Shown here piece by piece: positions 11,136 to 20,620 of a DNA stretch of 64,000 nucleotides. The notes below the pieces were generated by a model that saw only the letters and a list, made by a program, of their open reading frames with translations, searched no databases and was not told where the DNA came from. Source of the DNA: Microdochium bolleyi (Eukaryota > Ascomycota > Sordariomycetes > Xylariales > Microdochiaceae); assembly GCA_001566295.1 (NCBI GenBank), contig KQ964246.1, positions 806,001 through 870,000 on the forward strand. The letters run 5' to 3'. A program made the translations under genes and the position numbers. The stretch's first letter is position 1. Every line of letters begins with the position of its first letter.

Positions 11136-11839
11136 ATGGCCGAAGCTACTGCCGCGACCCCAAAATGGGTAGCCGACCTCAAGAACCCTCCCCCGCCAAA
11201 GTCGAAGAGCAACAACATCCCAGATCCCTTTGGCTTCCCCTCGTCCTCCTCGGCGCTGTCGAAAGTACGTCTCTCGCCGCTTTGCCGACTCGCCAGTTTC
11301 TTGCCAACTACATCCGCTGACCCCGCAACCTACAGAAAGACAAGAAGGACAAGGCTGCCCTCCAGACACGGCCACAGCCCTCGTCGGAGGAGATGGACAC
11401 GCTCAAGCTCAAGAAGGCCTGGGAGGTGGCCCTCGCGCCTGTCAAGAACTTGCCCATGACGGGCATTATGATGTACATGTCTGGCAACTCGCTGCAGATT
11501 TTCAGCATCATGATGGTCTTCATGGCCTTCAAGGGCCCCATCATGGGCCTAGTCTCCACCAACCAGGCCTTTGAGCGCTTCGAGAGCGACACGAACCGCG
11601 GCAAGCTCCTCCAGGTCAAGCTCGCCTACATCGTCATGCAGATCCTCGCGCTCGCACTGGGTGTGTGGAAGGTCAACTCGATGGGTCTACTGCCGTAAGT
11701 GTTCCACAACCTTCCGGCCAAGTGCGGAAGCTTCTTCGCCAGTCTGGCTTTACTAACTGCTCGCAGGACGACGAGGTCAGATTGGCTCGCGTGGGAGTCG
11801 CCGCGCAACTACCTGGAGCAGGCTGTCTCGGCATTATAG
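11136..11839 (+). CDS. EMC4: ER membrane protein complex subunit 4
   Basis: Exons: 11136-11264, 11336-11694 and 11767-11839 encode 186 residues, close to the usual EMC4 length. Key sequence: KKAWEVALAPVKNLPMTGIM, then MYMSGNSLQIFSIMM, FMAFKGPIMGLVSTNQAFE and a second membrane segment AYIVMQILALALGVWKVNSM; the tail SDWLAWESPR is typical of the family. Family knowledge: EMC4 is a core membrane subunit of the EMC insertase, which inserts tail-anchored and multipass proteins into the ER membrane. The start was chosen because the Pro/Lys-rich, cytosolic N-terminus begins with a well-placed ATG and the frame upstream is low complexity. Splice sites are canonical (GTACGT, GTAAGT). Confidence 0.93.
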
Positions 11840-12491
11840 GTTACGCGACAAAATCCTCACGGGTCTACAAACAAAATCAATATAGTGATACCCTTTTTCG
11901 TTCCAAACATGTGTCGGGCACTATATGCTTGTCGTGAACCTCCATAGGGAGGGTGAAGTTCCCGTCATGCTAGTGGCAGCGACTGTGCCACGATTCCTGC
12001 CTTCCGCATCTGGATGGATGCCTCACGGTGAAATTGTTTGAGGGAGATAGGCAGTGCCTGCAACTGAGGCCAGCTCTCGTAGAACTCTAACCCACTCGCT
12101 ATCATCTTCTCGCACGGTCGCTCATTGACACAATGAATCCATACTGCAGCGTCGAGATTGCGCCCAATAGCCCTGATGCTATGCGTAGATATCGCAGGCG
12201 GCACTGGTGATGCGTAAACTCGAAGACGTGGACGGAGCTTCGAATGGTGCATGGTGGGGCGCCTCGGAACCACCACAGCCCATGTTCACCTGACCGCGAG
12301 CCCAGCCATGTTGTCACAGGCCACAGCGCAGCGCCCGTGAACTGCAGGAGCGTCTTCGACGGCGGCAAGAGCGCAATGCCATGACAAAGTGGTATTGAAA
12401 GCTTTTGTCACAGCGACATGTAGCTATCAGCCACAGCCCAGGCATCCGTGAAGCGACTGTAGAGCAGGCGACTGCCGATCTCCCAAGCACA
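11840..12491. other. Intergenic region EMC4 to FIG4
   Basis: About 650 bp between two genes on the same strand, holding the EMC4 3' region and the FIG4 promoter and leader. The frame upstream of the FIG4 ATG is open but contains no ATG back to about 12405. No other feature is seen. Confidence 0.5.
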
Positions 12492-15400
12492 ATGGCGGAG
12501 CTCGGCGATGAGCCTGCGCCAGACCCGTCCTGGCCAACGGCCGAAGGACAGGCATACACATCCGCCGACGATGCCTTGGTTACTGGAGCGAGCGAGGCCC
12601 TCGAGGCAGATGTGAGCCTGGAGCCCGCCTTCCCGCTGCTGCAGAACAGCACAAGCCGCGAGACCCTGTCCCAGGCCGTGCCGCAGCCCAAGGGCACCGC
12701 CGCCGCCGCCACCGACGACGACGAAGACGGCGCCGGGCCTGTCGGCGCCCAGCCTTTCGGCCGCTCAAACCGGCCCGACATGGCCAGCCGGGAGCCATCG
12801 CCGCCCGACGACGACAGGGTCAAGCCCGACGACGTCTACAACATGTCCAAGTTCACACTCTACGAGACCTCGGGCCAGTACTACGTCGTCGGCAGTGATG
12901 CCACGGACAAGCGTCACCGCATCCTCAAGATCGACCGCAACACCCAGGACGGCGACCTTAGCATCCATGATGACAAGGTCGTCTACACCCTGAGGGAGAG
13001 GAACGTTCTCATCGATACCATCGACGATGGCAACAAGAACACGGGCGGCATCAAGCAGCGCTGCACGCTCTGGGGCCTGCTTGGCTTCATCAAGTTCACT
13101 GGGCCCTACTATATGCTCATTATCACCAAGAAGAGTATTGTCGCCATGATCGGCGGCCATTACGTGTACCAGGTGGATGGGACTGAGCTCATTCCCCTTA
13201 CGCCGGCCAAGTACAAGCCCAGCACGGCCAACCCTGAAGAGTCGCGCTTCCTAGGGATCTTGAATAATCTGGACCTCACGCGCTCCTTCTACTTCAGCTA
13301 CTCGTACGACATCACGAGGACGCTGCAGTTCAACATCACCCAAGAGCGCCTGGCGAGTGCGAGCGGCATCATTCGGGAGCCATTTGACAACCTCAACTCC
13401 ATGTTTGTCTGGAACACGCATCTGCTACAGCCAGCGGCTGACATCCTGCAGCACCCATTCGACTGGTGCAGACCCATCACACATGGCCACATAGACCAGG
13501 CCGCCTTGTCCACGTACGGTCGCATCGCCTATATCACGCTTATTGCGAGGCGGTCCAGATTCTATGCAGGTGCCAGGTTTCTGAAGCGAGGCACCAACGA
13601 CTTGGGATATGTTGCAAATGACGTCGAGACCGAACAGATCGTCTCGGATTCCTTGACGACGTCCTTCCACGCACCCGGACCCAAGCTGTACGCGAGTCCG
13701 CAATTTACTTCATACGTGCAGCATAGAGGCAGCATTCCCTTGTACTGGTCACAGGATAGCACAGGCGTGACACCAAAACCGCCGATAGAGCTGAACCTGA
13801 TCGATCCCTTTTACACGCCTGCCGCCCTCCATTTCGATAACCTATTTGAACGTTACGGGTCTCCCGTCTACGTTCTGAACCTCATCAAAGCTAAGGAGCG
13901 GCAGCCAAGAGAGACAAAATTGCTCGACGAGTACACAAAGGCCATTGACTATATGAACCAGTTTCTCCCACAGGAACACAAGATCATTCACAAGGCATGG
14001 GACATGAGCCGGGCCGCCAAGAGCAAGACTGGTAATGTCATTGACACTCTTGAAGGCATAGCAGAGACTGTCATCTCCACAACGGGCTTCTTCCAGAACG
14101 GCGACGGCGACATAACGCCCTCCCTAGTACAGAATGGAGTGGCAAGGACCAACTGCATCGATTGTCTCGACCGCACCAATGCTGCCCAGTTCATCCTCGG
14201 AAAGCGAGCTCTGGGGCACCAGCTTCACGCTCTGGGCATATTGGAAGAGACATACATCGAGTACGATACGGATGCTGTCAACATGCTTACGCACATGTAC
14301 CATGACCACGGCGACTCGATAGCCGTGCAGTACGGCGGCTCGCAGCTGGTCAACACCATGGAGACATACCGGCGCATCAACCAGTGGACCAGCAACTCAC
14401 GGGACATGATCGAGAGCTTTAAGCGATACTACAACAACTCCTTCCTAGACGCCCAGCGACAAGAAGCATACAATCTGTTCCTTGGCAACTACATTTTCGC
14501 TCAGGGAGGGCCTATGCTGTGGGATCTGTCGACGGACTACTACCTACACCATGCCGACCCGCGAGCCTGGTCGGCAAAGGTGCAGCACAACTACGTCCAA
14601 TGGTACACTCCAGCTCACCTGGAGAAGAGAGTCCTACCACCATATGTAGCGCCGCCGCCCGGCCTCGCCGAGAAGCCAGTCTCGTATTTTGACGACTACT
14701 GGCTCGAGTATTACCGGCCGTCCACACTGTCGTCCTTCCAGAAGATGTTCCCATATAGGATGAACTCGACAATCAAGTACATCCCCCTGAAGCAAGCGGA
14801 GCAGGGCAAGTACGACCTGAGCCCCTTCAAAGTCCGCGTCGAGGGCGATCACGAGGTGCACGACCGCAAGAAGGCCGCCGCAAAGAAAGGCGTCGTGATA
14901 GTCGACCCGAACGGCACGCCAGGACCGGTCCCCGAGGAAGACACGGAGACCGCGATCGGACCCCAGACCAGCTCAAGGGGCATATCCCTGCAGCGCTGGC
15001 TGCAGCCGCACCACGACGACAAGCCCGCGGCGCTGCACGGGATCATGAAGAGCACCCCGGGCAACGATAACGACCTGCTCGCCGACGGGTCCCAGCGCAA
15101 GCGCACGCCCCAGGAGAAGACTCGGGCCGCGCAGGGCACCTTCACCAAGCTGATCCACGAGTCGCTCAACCCGAGCGTCAGCCTGCAGGAGACGGACGAC
15201 TACGCGCGGTACGTGTCCCACCCGCAGACCCTGCCGCTCGTCATCTCCAGCGACGCGCCCCCGGACGTCGACTCGTCCGAGTACCAGGAGTACCTGAGCG
15301 GTGGGGACGAGCTGACCACGACAGTGGTGCTCCCGAGCAGCGCGGTGGTCGCCGGGGTGGCGGTGGCCGCAGTGGTGCCCGCGACGGCCACCACCGCGAG

Positions 15401-15551
15401 CGAGGCCGATCTCGCGGCGTACTGGGAGCAGCTGCGTGTCGCGGAGAACCCGCTCACCGTCACGGATGACGACTTCACCAAGAAGAGGTACAAGGCGTAC
15501 CGCAAGTGGCTGCGCGGCAAGTCCCTGTTCAAGCAGCAGCCCGTCGACTAG
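12492..15551 (+). CDS. FIG4: Polyphosphoinositide phosphatase Fig4 (SAC domain)
   Basis: A single exon of 1019 residues; the first ATG in the frame is at 12492 (MAELGDEPAPD). A disordered acidic N-terminus (about 1-110) precedes FTLYETSGQYYVVG, then a complete SAC domain with FLGILNNLDLTRSFYFSYSY, the RGTNDLGYVAND-type segment, and the catalytic CX5R motif RTNCIDCLDRTN at about residue 553. The C-terminal region has SWKLW-free, Fig4-type helices (LDAQRQEAYNLFLGNY, YFDDYWLEYYRP). Family knowledge: Fig4 works with the Fab1 kinase and Vac14 on vacuole/endosome membranes to control PI(3,5)P2, acting as a 5-phosphatase and scaffold. The gene is intronless, unlike most neighbours. The stop is TAG followed in frame by 20 codon-like triplets to a TGA at 15612-15614 (see findings). 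Confidence 0.93.
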   Translation: MAELGDEPAPDPSWPTAEGQAYTSADDALVTGASEALEADVSLEPAFPLLQNSTSRETLSQAVPQPKGTAAAATDDDEDGAGPVGAQPFGRSNRPDMASREPSPPDDDRVKPDDVYNMSKFTLYETSGQYYVVGSDATDKRHRILKIDRNTQDGDLSIHDDKVVYTLRERNVLIDTIDDGNKNTGGIKQRCTLWGLLGFIKFTGPYYMLIITKKSIVAMIGGHYVYQVDGTELIPLTPAKYKPSTANPEESRFLGILNNLDLTRSFYFSYSYDITRTLQFNITQERLASASGIIREPFDNLNSMFVWNTHLLQPAADILQHPFDWCRPITHGHIDQAALSTYGRIAYITLIARRSRFYAGARFLKRGTNDLGYVANDVETEQIVSDSLTTSFHAPGPKLYASPQFTSYVQHRGSIPLYWSQDSTGVTPKPPIELNLIDPFYTPAALHFDNLFERYGSPVYVLNLIKAKERQPRETKLLDEYTKAIDYMNQFLPQEHKIIHKAWDMSRAAKSKTGNVIDTLEGIAETVISTTGFFQNGDGDITPSLVQNGVARTNCIDCLDRTNAAQFILGKRALGHQLHALGILEETYIEYDTDAVNMLTHMYHDHGDSIAVQYGGSQLVNTMETYRRINQWTSNSRDMIESFKRYYNNSFLDAQRQEAYNLFLGNYIFAQGGPMLWDLSTDYYLHHADPRAWSAKVQHNYVQWYTPAHLEKRVLPPYVAPPPGLAEKPVSYFDDYWLEYYRPSTLSSFQKMFPYRMNSTIKYIPLKQAEQGKYDLSPFKVRVEGDHEVHDRKKAAAKKGVVIVDPNGTPGPVPEEDTETAIGPQTSSRGISLQRWLQPHHDDKPAALHGIMKSTPGNDNDLLADGSQRKRTPQEKTRAAQGTFTKLIHESLNPSVSLQETDDYARYVSHPQTLPLVISSDAPPDVDSSEYQEYLSGGDELTTTVVLPSSAVVAGVAVAAVVPATATTASEADLAAYWEQLRVAENPLTVTDDDFTKKRYKAYRKWLRGKSLFKQQPVD

Positions 15552-15578
15552 GAGGCGGCGGCGGCAGCGGCGGCGGAC

Positions 15579-15599
15579 GAGTACGAGTACGAGTACGAG
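15579..15599 (+). repeat. Short GAGTAC hexanucleotide repeat after the FIG4 stop
   Basis: GAGTAC occurs three times in a row followed by GAG, directly after a GCG/GCA-rich stretch (15555-15575). In the FIG4 frame it reads as alternating Glu-Tyr. It is either a microsatellite in the 3' untranslated region or part of a readthrough or ancestral coding extension. Confidence 0.7.
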
Positions 15600-15614
15600 G
15601 ATGCATATCTCTGA

Positions 15615-15967
15615 GGGGTGTATACGGGGGTGTTGTGGGCTTCAGGATCATGGCAGTGAATTCACTGCAGGTGTTGCATATCTATGAGGACCCGGAGGAC
15701 ATATGTCGTGTTTGGTAAGACTTCCCGAACTTAGTTGGCGTGTTCTCAGCTTGGCTCCTTCCACTCACGAAACACGAGCGTGGCGAGACCAGGACAAGCA
15801 TACTGGCATGATGTCCGGTCATGAGCGGGCGATCAAGTATTCCTTTAGAATTCTGACATGATTTCAATTCCCACAATGTCTGCATGTGACCATGGACTAG
15901 CTTGCATCTGCCACAGCGACAAGAGAGGCACACTGCCACATCCCTGTGTCCACCGACCACTTCGTCT
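15615..15967. other. Convergent 3' intergenic region, FIG4 / TTI2
   Basis: About 350 bp between the possible FIG4 extension and the TTI2 stop. It should hold the two 3' untranslated regions. No gene or structured element is recognised. Confidence 0.45.
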
Positions 15968-18121
15968 CTAGGCACCCTCGTAGCTAGTCAGGAAAAGCCG
16001 CCCGAGCGACGCATGCTTCTCGACCAGAGGCTGTACCCTCTCCGCCAGCGTGGCCCTGAACCCGGGACTCTCCTCCTCCGCCTCCCCGTCCACACCCGGC
16101 GTGACAGACGGGACCTTCCCGGCAGAAGCAGAGGAGCGAGCGGCCTTCCCAGCCGCGGCTGGTGCATCGGATGAGGATGAAGCTGTAGCGGCAGCTTCCT
16201 CCCCATCAGCGGCATTGGCAACCAAGATCGCGTCGAGCATCTGCGCGTTGTGTGTTAGTTTGTCCATGATTCCCCTCAAGTCTGCCGCCGTCGTCATCTC
16301 GACACGGGAAGGTCGGTTCTTCCGCGCCTCCCCCTCTCGCTCCTCCACAGCCTCCTCGGCGCTTATCCAGCACAGCATGAGCGTCTTGATGAGGTTGTTT
16401 GCGTAGTACGGGATGCGCGGCCAGCACGTCGCCTGCACTGCGCTCAGGGCGTCGAGCGCCGCAGCCAGCGAGGGTGTGTGGCTTGTTGCGAAGGGGTCCG
16501 ATATGATGGCGGAGAGCATGGGGATCATGTTCTGTCGTGTCGTGTCAGTGATTTTCGTCATCTTTGGCGTAAGAGTATCTGAGTAGTTCTGGTAGAAAAG
16601 AGGGCGAGTGGGAAGGGGTGGGTTGTACCTTGAGATGCTTCACTGCCAGGACTCCCATCCCATTCACGACGCACTGCAGCTGCCGGCACAGCACCTCGAC
16701 GATGCGGATGTGCTCGCCAGAGTGCTCGTACGCGGTGAGTATCCCCTCGCGGACGATTCGGTGCAGTAGCTTCCTCTGCCTCTCGTCGTACTTGTCCAGA
16801 CACCCGCTCTGCGGCGTCGAGGTCTTGTAATCGGGGTCGATCCCGCCCACGATGGCGAGCAGGGCGGGGTACGTGGCGTTTAGGACCTGCACGGACTCGT
16901 CCTCGGGCGTGAGGTTGGGGAGGTAGAGCACCGCGGGGAAGATGGCGTCCTCGAAGACCTGGGACAGCCCCGTCTGCCGCATGATCTCGGACGGGCATTT
17001 CGCCCAAAAGGTCTGGAATATGGCGAGCGCGCGGAGCTTCAGGGGCGTGCTGGAGGTGTCGTCGAGGAGGGTGAGGAGGACAGGCGTGAACTGGTGCCAG
17101 TTCTTGCGCAGTGTCTCAGTCTTTGGGAGAGATCGGGTCAGCACTTTCGACGAGATTTATAGTGAAAGGAATAGAGAGTCCGCATCCTGTACGTACATCG
17201 ATTTGCTCTACCGCCCAACCGAAGACGGTGATGGCGTAACGCTGCTGGTACTTCCACGGCTTTTTCGCCTCGGCATCGGCGTCGAGGTTGTCGTATCGGC
17301 TCGGCTGCACGAACTCGGCCTTGCGGCCCGATGCAGTAACCGTGGCTGGGCGGGACTTTGAGAAGAGCGGGCGGATGAGTGCCTGTAGGATCTGATCCAG
17401 GATAAGGGTCTGGAGCCTCTGGCCGCTGGTGACGTCCTCGAAGGCTGTGTGAAGCAGCTCCTGTGCAGACTCGGCCAGGTCTGGACTCGACCAGCGGTCA
17501 TCTTGGTTAGTGTACGCTGCGAGGGCGATGATGGCGGCTGGGGGCAGGACAACGCCGTCTTGTGACGAGATAAGATGTATTGTGTCAATGCCTATGCTGG
17601 CTCTGAGGGACAGGTCATCATAGTTTGTGTGATCTGTGAAAATGGTCAGAACTTTGGGAGAGTTCAATGGCAAGCAGTGTGGTGACTTGAGAGTCGGCCT
17701 TACCGCCATCCTGGGTGGCATCCAGATCTGGTTTCAAGACATCAGCGAGAAGACTGAGAGTTTCTGTCAGTAGCTCGGGAGCCGAGGCATTGCTGACGAG
17801 GCCTGGGCGGGCATCCAGCACGGCCTGTGCGGTTCTCAAAGTGTTCAGAGCGTCCTGCATAGTCGAAAGTCTCAGTATGGACGTTACTCGATCCCGGAAA
17901 GGGAGGAGCTTTCATTCTTACATCTTGACCGTGGGCACGAATAAGTTCGTTTATGTCCTGGAGGGTCACCTCATTGGGTATTGCTGGGAGGCTGTCAGTG
18001 CCAGTCACTTCCGTAGTGTCTACCACTGCTGCGAGGGACGCAACATACAGCTGAGGTCGGCAATGCTCCTCTCTGACGGTGCTGTGGCACGGAACGCCTC
18101 AAAGGCTGCCTCAAGAGCCAT
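15968..18121 (-). CDS. TTI2: TELO2-interacting protein 2 (Tti2), TTT complex
   Basis: Exons: 18121-18049, 17983-17922, 17854-17704, 17633-17197, 17120-16629 and 16531-15968 (592 residues). All five introns have canonical borders and keep the frame. The C-terminal two thirds carry the Tti2 helical-repeat features: FGWAVEQID|TETLRKNWHQ, LLTLLDDTSSTPLKLRALAI, FQTFWAKCPSEIMRQTGL, FEDAIFPAVLYLPNLTPEDE, GILTAYEHSGEHIRIVEVLC and MIPMLSAIISDPF. Family knowledge: with Tel2 and Tti1 it forms the TTT co-chaperone that, with R2TP/Hsp90, stabilises PIKK kinases (TOR, ATM/ATR, DNA-PK, TRRAP). The N-terminus, encoded by three small exons, is less conserved and its splicing less certain. An Ala/Glu/Ser-rich insertion lies near the C-terminus. 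Confidence 0.82.
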
Positions 18122-18539
18122 GTCGTGGCAGATTTCATGGCGTGGAGCGAGAGTGCGGTTGTGTAAGTTGGACCCTGGCACGCAACGGCCTCTACCTCAG
18201 GAAGCACAGAGAAGCACCAGATTGGGACACTCGTCTTTGTGGACCCACTCTGGCGGGAAGCCTCGCGGCGGAACCTCAGAGAAGGAGGACACAGCGAGGG
18301 CAGGCGGGGCCGCATGTGATGAATAAGCCCCTGTCATCACTGCAGGGTCCGGCTCGGACCTTGATAAGCACCGCACCGCTGCCACTCGCCGCTGCCGGCT
18401 CCAGCGCCGCCGAGGCCCGACTCAGGGCCAGCGTGCAGGGGTCTGGCTTAGATATTACAGCCCCCTCCATGCCATGCCGGCAGCAAGACCACATCTGTCT
18501 TCCCTCTGTCTTCCCTCTGCCTCTCGCACCACACTAGAC
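18122..18539. other. Divergent promoter region, TTI2 / MFS permease
   Basis: About 420 bp shared between divergent starts. The 60 bp directly upstream of 18540 are C/T-rich, as in typical 5' leaders of filamentous fungi. A short out-of-frame upstream open frame (18469-18537) ends just before the permease start and could limit its translation. Confidence 0.5.
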
Positions 18540-20111
18540 ATGGCCGTGTCCCGGCCCCAAGACATGGAAAAGTCCCCTCCGCCGTCGCATATCGCCGAGC
18601 CCTATGGCGACGCCGAGTCCCTCCGGCCCCGTCCAGGCACGGCCGGCGGTGGCCCGGGCCCGGCCAGCAGGTCCCACGGCAATGTCAATGACAATGACAA
18701 CGACGCCGACGCAGACAGCAGCGACGGCACCACCGACCAGGACCCTGCGCAGACAAAGGCCCTCGAGCGGCAGCTGCGGCGCAAGGTCGACCTGCGCCTC
18801 TGCACCATCGCCGGCATCCTGTGCTCCCTCAACCTGCTCGACTCGGGTGTCATCAGCTCCGCCGCCGTCACATCCATGCCCGTCGACCTTGGCCTGACCG
18901 GCAACCGCTTCAGCGTCAGCATCTTCATCTTCACCATCGCCAGCATTGCCTTCCAGCTGCCCTCCACCATCGCCTGCCGCACCTTTGGCCCCCGCCTGTG
19001 GTTCGCCGCCATCACCTTCGCCTTCGGCCTCATCACCATGTGCACCGCCTTCGTCCAGACCTGGCAGCAGATGATCGCCCTGCGCGTGCTGCTCGGCATG
19101 GCCATGAGCGGCATCTACCCCGGGCTGACGTACCTCATCTCGACCTGGTACCCTCGCCGCGAGCAGCAGACGCGCTTCGCTTTCCTCCAGAGCGGCGAGG
19201 TCATCATCCTCGCCACCGGCGGCATCGTCAACTACGGTATCAACCACAACCTCGACGGCGCGGGTGGCATCGCAGGCTGGCGGTACATGTTCCTCGTGCA
19301 GGGCCTCATCTCCATGGCCATCGGCCTGCTCACGTACTTCTGGATCGTCGACTTCCCCGAGCACGCGCACAAGTCCTTCTGCTTCCTCACCCCGGCCGAG
19401 CAGGCCCTCGCCGTGCGCCGCATCAACGCAGACCGCCGGGACGTCGAGCCGGAGCCCTTCGCGTGGTCCAAGATCTTCGTGCACGCCCTCGACCTCAAGG
19501 TCTACGGCTTCGCCACCATGTTCTTCCTGCTCAACCTCGTCTCCACCTCGCTCAGCTACTTCCTGCCCATCATCCTGCAGTCCGGCATGGGCTTCTCCGC
19601 CGACGAGGCCATCCTCCTCTCCGCGCCGCCGTACTACTACGCCGTGATCCCGGTGCTGCTCTCCTCCGTCATCGGCGACAGGTATAACCTCCGCGGGCCC
19701 GTCATCATCTTCAACTGCATCACCCTCGTCGTCGGGTTCTGCATGCTCGGCTTCGCGTCGCAGCTCACGGCCCGGTACATCGGCACCTTCCTCGCCACGG
19801 GCGCCTACATCTCCAACTGGGCCGCGCTGAGCACATACCAGACCAACAACGTCGCGGGCCAGTGGAAGCGCGTCTTCACGGCCGCGGCTGTCGCCGCGAT
19901 GAACGGCGCCGGCGGCATCGCGGGGAGCTTCATCGTCAGGCAAGGCGAGGCGCCGGGGTACATCACCGCGGTGTGGGTGTCGATCGGGTCGCACATCGCC
20001 ATCATCGCGCTGGTGGGCGTGTTCTCGGTCTGGTTCTTTGTCGCAAACAGGCGCCAGGCCAAAGGGACGGTTATGCTGGAGGGGGTCAGGGGTTTTAGAT
20101 ATACCTTCTAG
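18540..20111 (+). CDS. MFS permease, allantoate/anion:cation symporter (Dal5-like) family
   Basis: Intronless, 523 residues from the ATG at 18540; an in-frame ATG at 18474 would add 22 residues but lies in a pyrimidine-rich leader. A hydrophilic, Asp-rich N-terminus (to about 75) is followed by RRKVDLRLCTIAG, the entry to the first membrane helix in Dal5-type carriers, and about 12 membrane segments. Recognisable motifs are LLGMAMSGIYPGLTYLISTW, WYPRREQQTRFAFLQSGE, GWRYMFLVQG and WAALSTYQTNNVAGQWKR, all characteristic of this family. Relatives import organic anions such as allantoate, nicotinate or vitamins across the plasma membrane. The real substrate cannot be read from sequence. A long open frame exists on the opposite strand but is a codon-bias shadow. 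Confidence 0.85.
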   Translation: MAVSRPQDMEKSPPPSHIAEPYGDAESLRPRPGTAGGGPGPASRSHGNVNDNDNDADADSSDGTTDQDPAQTKALERQLRRKVDLRLCTIAGILCSLNLLDSGVISSAAVTSMPVDLGLTGNRFSVSIFIFTIASIAFQLPSTIACRTFGPRLWFAAITFAFGLITMCTAFVQTWQQMIALRVLLGMAMSGIYPGLTYLISTWYPRREQQTRFAFLQSGEVIILATGGIVNYGINHNLDGAGGIAGWRYMFLVQGLISMAIGLLTYFWIVDFPEHAHKSFCFLTPAEQALAVRRINADRRDVEPEPFAWSKIFVHALDLKVYGFATMFFLLNLVSTSLSYFLPIILQSGMGFSADEAILLSAPPYYYAVIPVLLSSVIGDRYNLRGPVIIFNCITLVVGFCMLGFASQLTARYIGTFLATGAYISNWAALSTYQTNNVAGQWKRVFTAAAVAAMNGAGGIAGSFIVRQGEAPGYITAVWVSIGSHIAIIALVGVFSVWFFVANRRQAKGTVMLEGVRGFRYTF

Positions 20112-20620
20112 ACTGGAGAGAATTGAGGGGGTAAAATAGATGGACTGCACACTGGATGGAGGGGAGGGAATAGGAGGAACCAGGGACGGTTATGAGAACC
20201 ATGAGAAATGCCATGGGGGGAGGACATTCCTTTTAGAGCCTATGAAGTATGTCAGAGGAGGAGATCTTGGTTTACACAAAAGCAATATACCCTTCTTCGC
20301 CTTTTTGATCATATCTCGGCCGACATTTCCTTCATTCTCTGCTGCGTGGCATATCTAGTTGTCTCATCGTGTGGGATCTGATAACTGGTTTTCTTCAAAT
20401 GTGATCGCGACCAGGGGAGTCGCGTCTACGAGTGCCTATCCTCTTCCATATACCGAAACTCCCCGGTGTTCTACCAGACAATCCCACGTGATTACCGAGT
20501 CCGAGACCTCTCTCGCAAGCACTCCCGTGCACTCACGATCCATATCTATCACCCATTGTTTCATCCCTCACTACCACGAACGGCCTGGTAGACGAAAAGA
20601 TAGTTTTAACACAAGGTCTG
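20112..20620. other. Convergent 3' intergenic region, MFS / CCA1
   Basis: About 510 bp between converging stops, with A/G-rich sequence just after the permease and T-rich sequence around 20270-20350. It fits 3' untranslated regions and polyadenylation. No gene is seen. Confidence 0.5.

Noticed and set aside
18534..20150. 538-codon open frame on the minus strand opposite the Dal5-like permease
   Set aside because: Its Gly/Asp/Glu/His-rich, repetitive translation is what results from reading GC3-rich coding DNA backwards; the plus strand encodes a complete, recognisable transporter.
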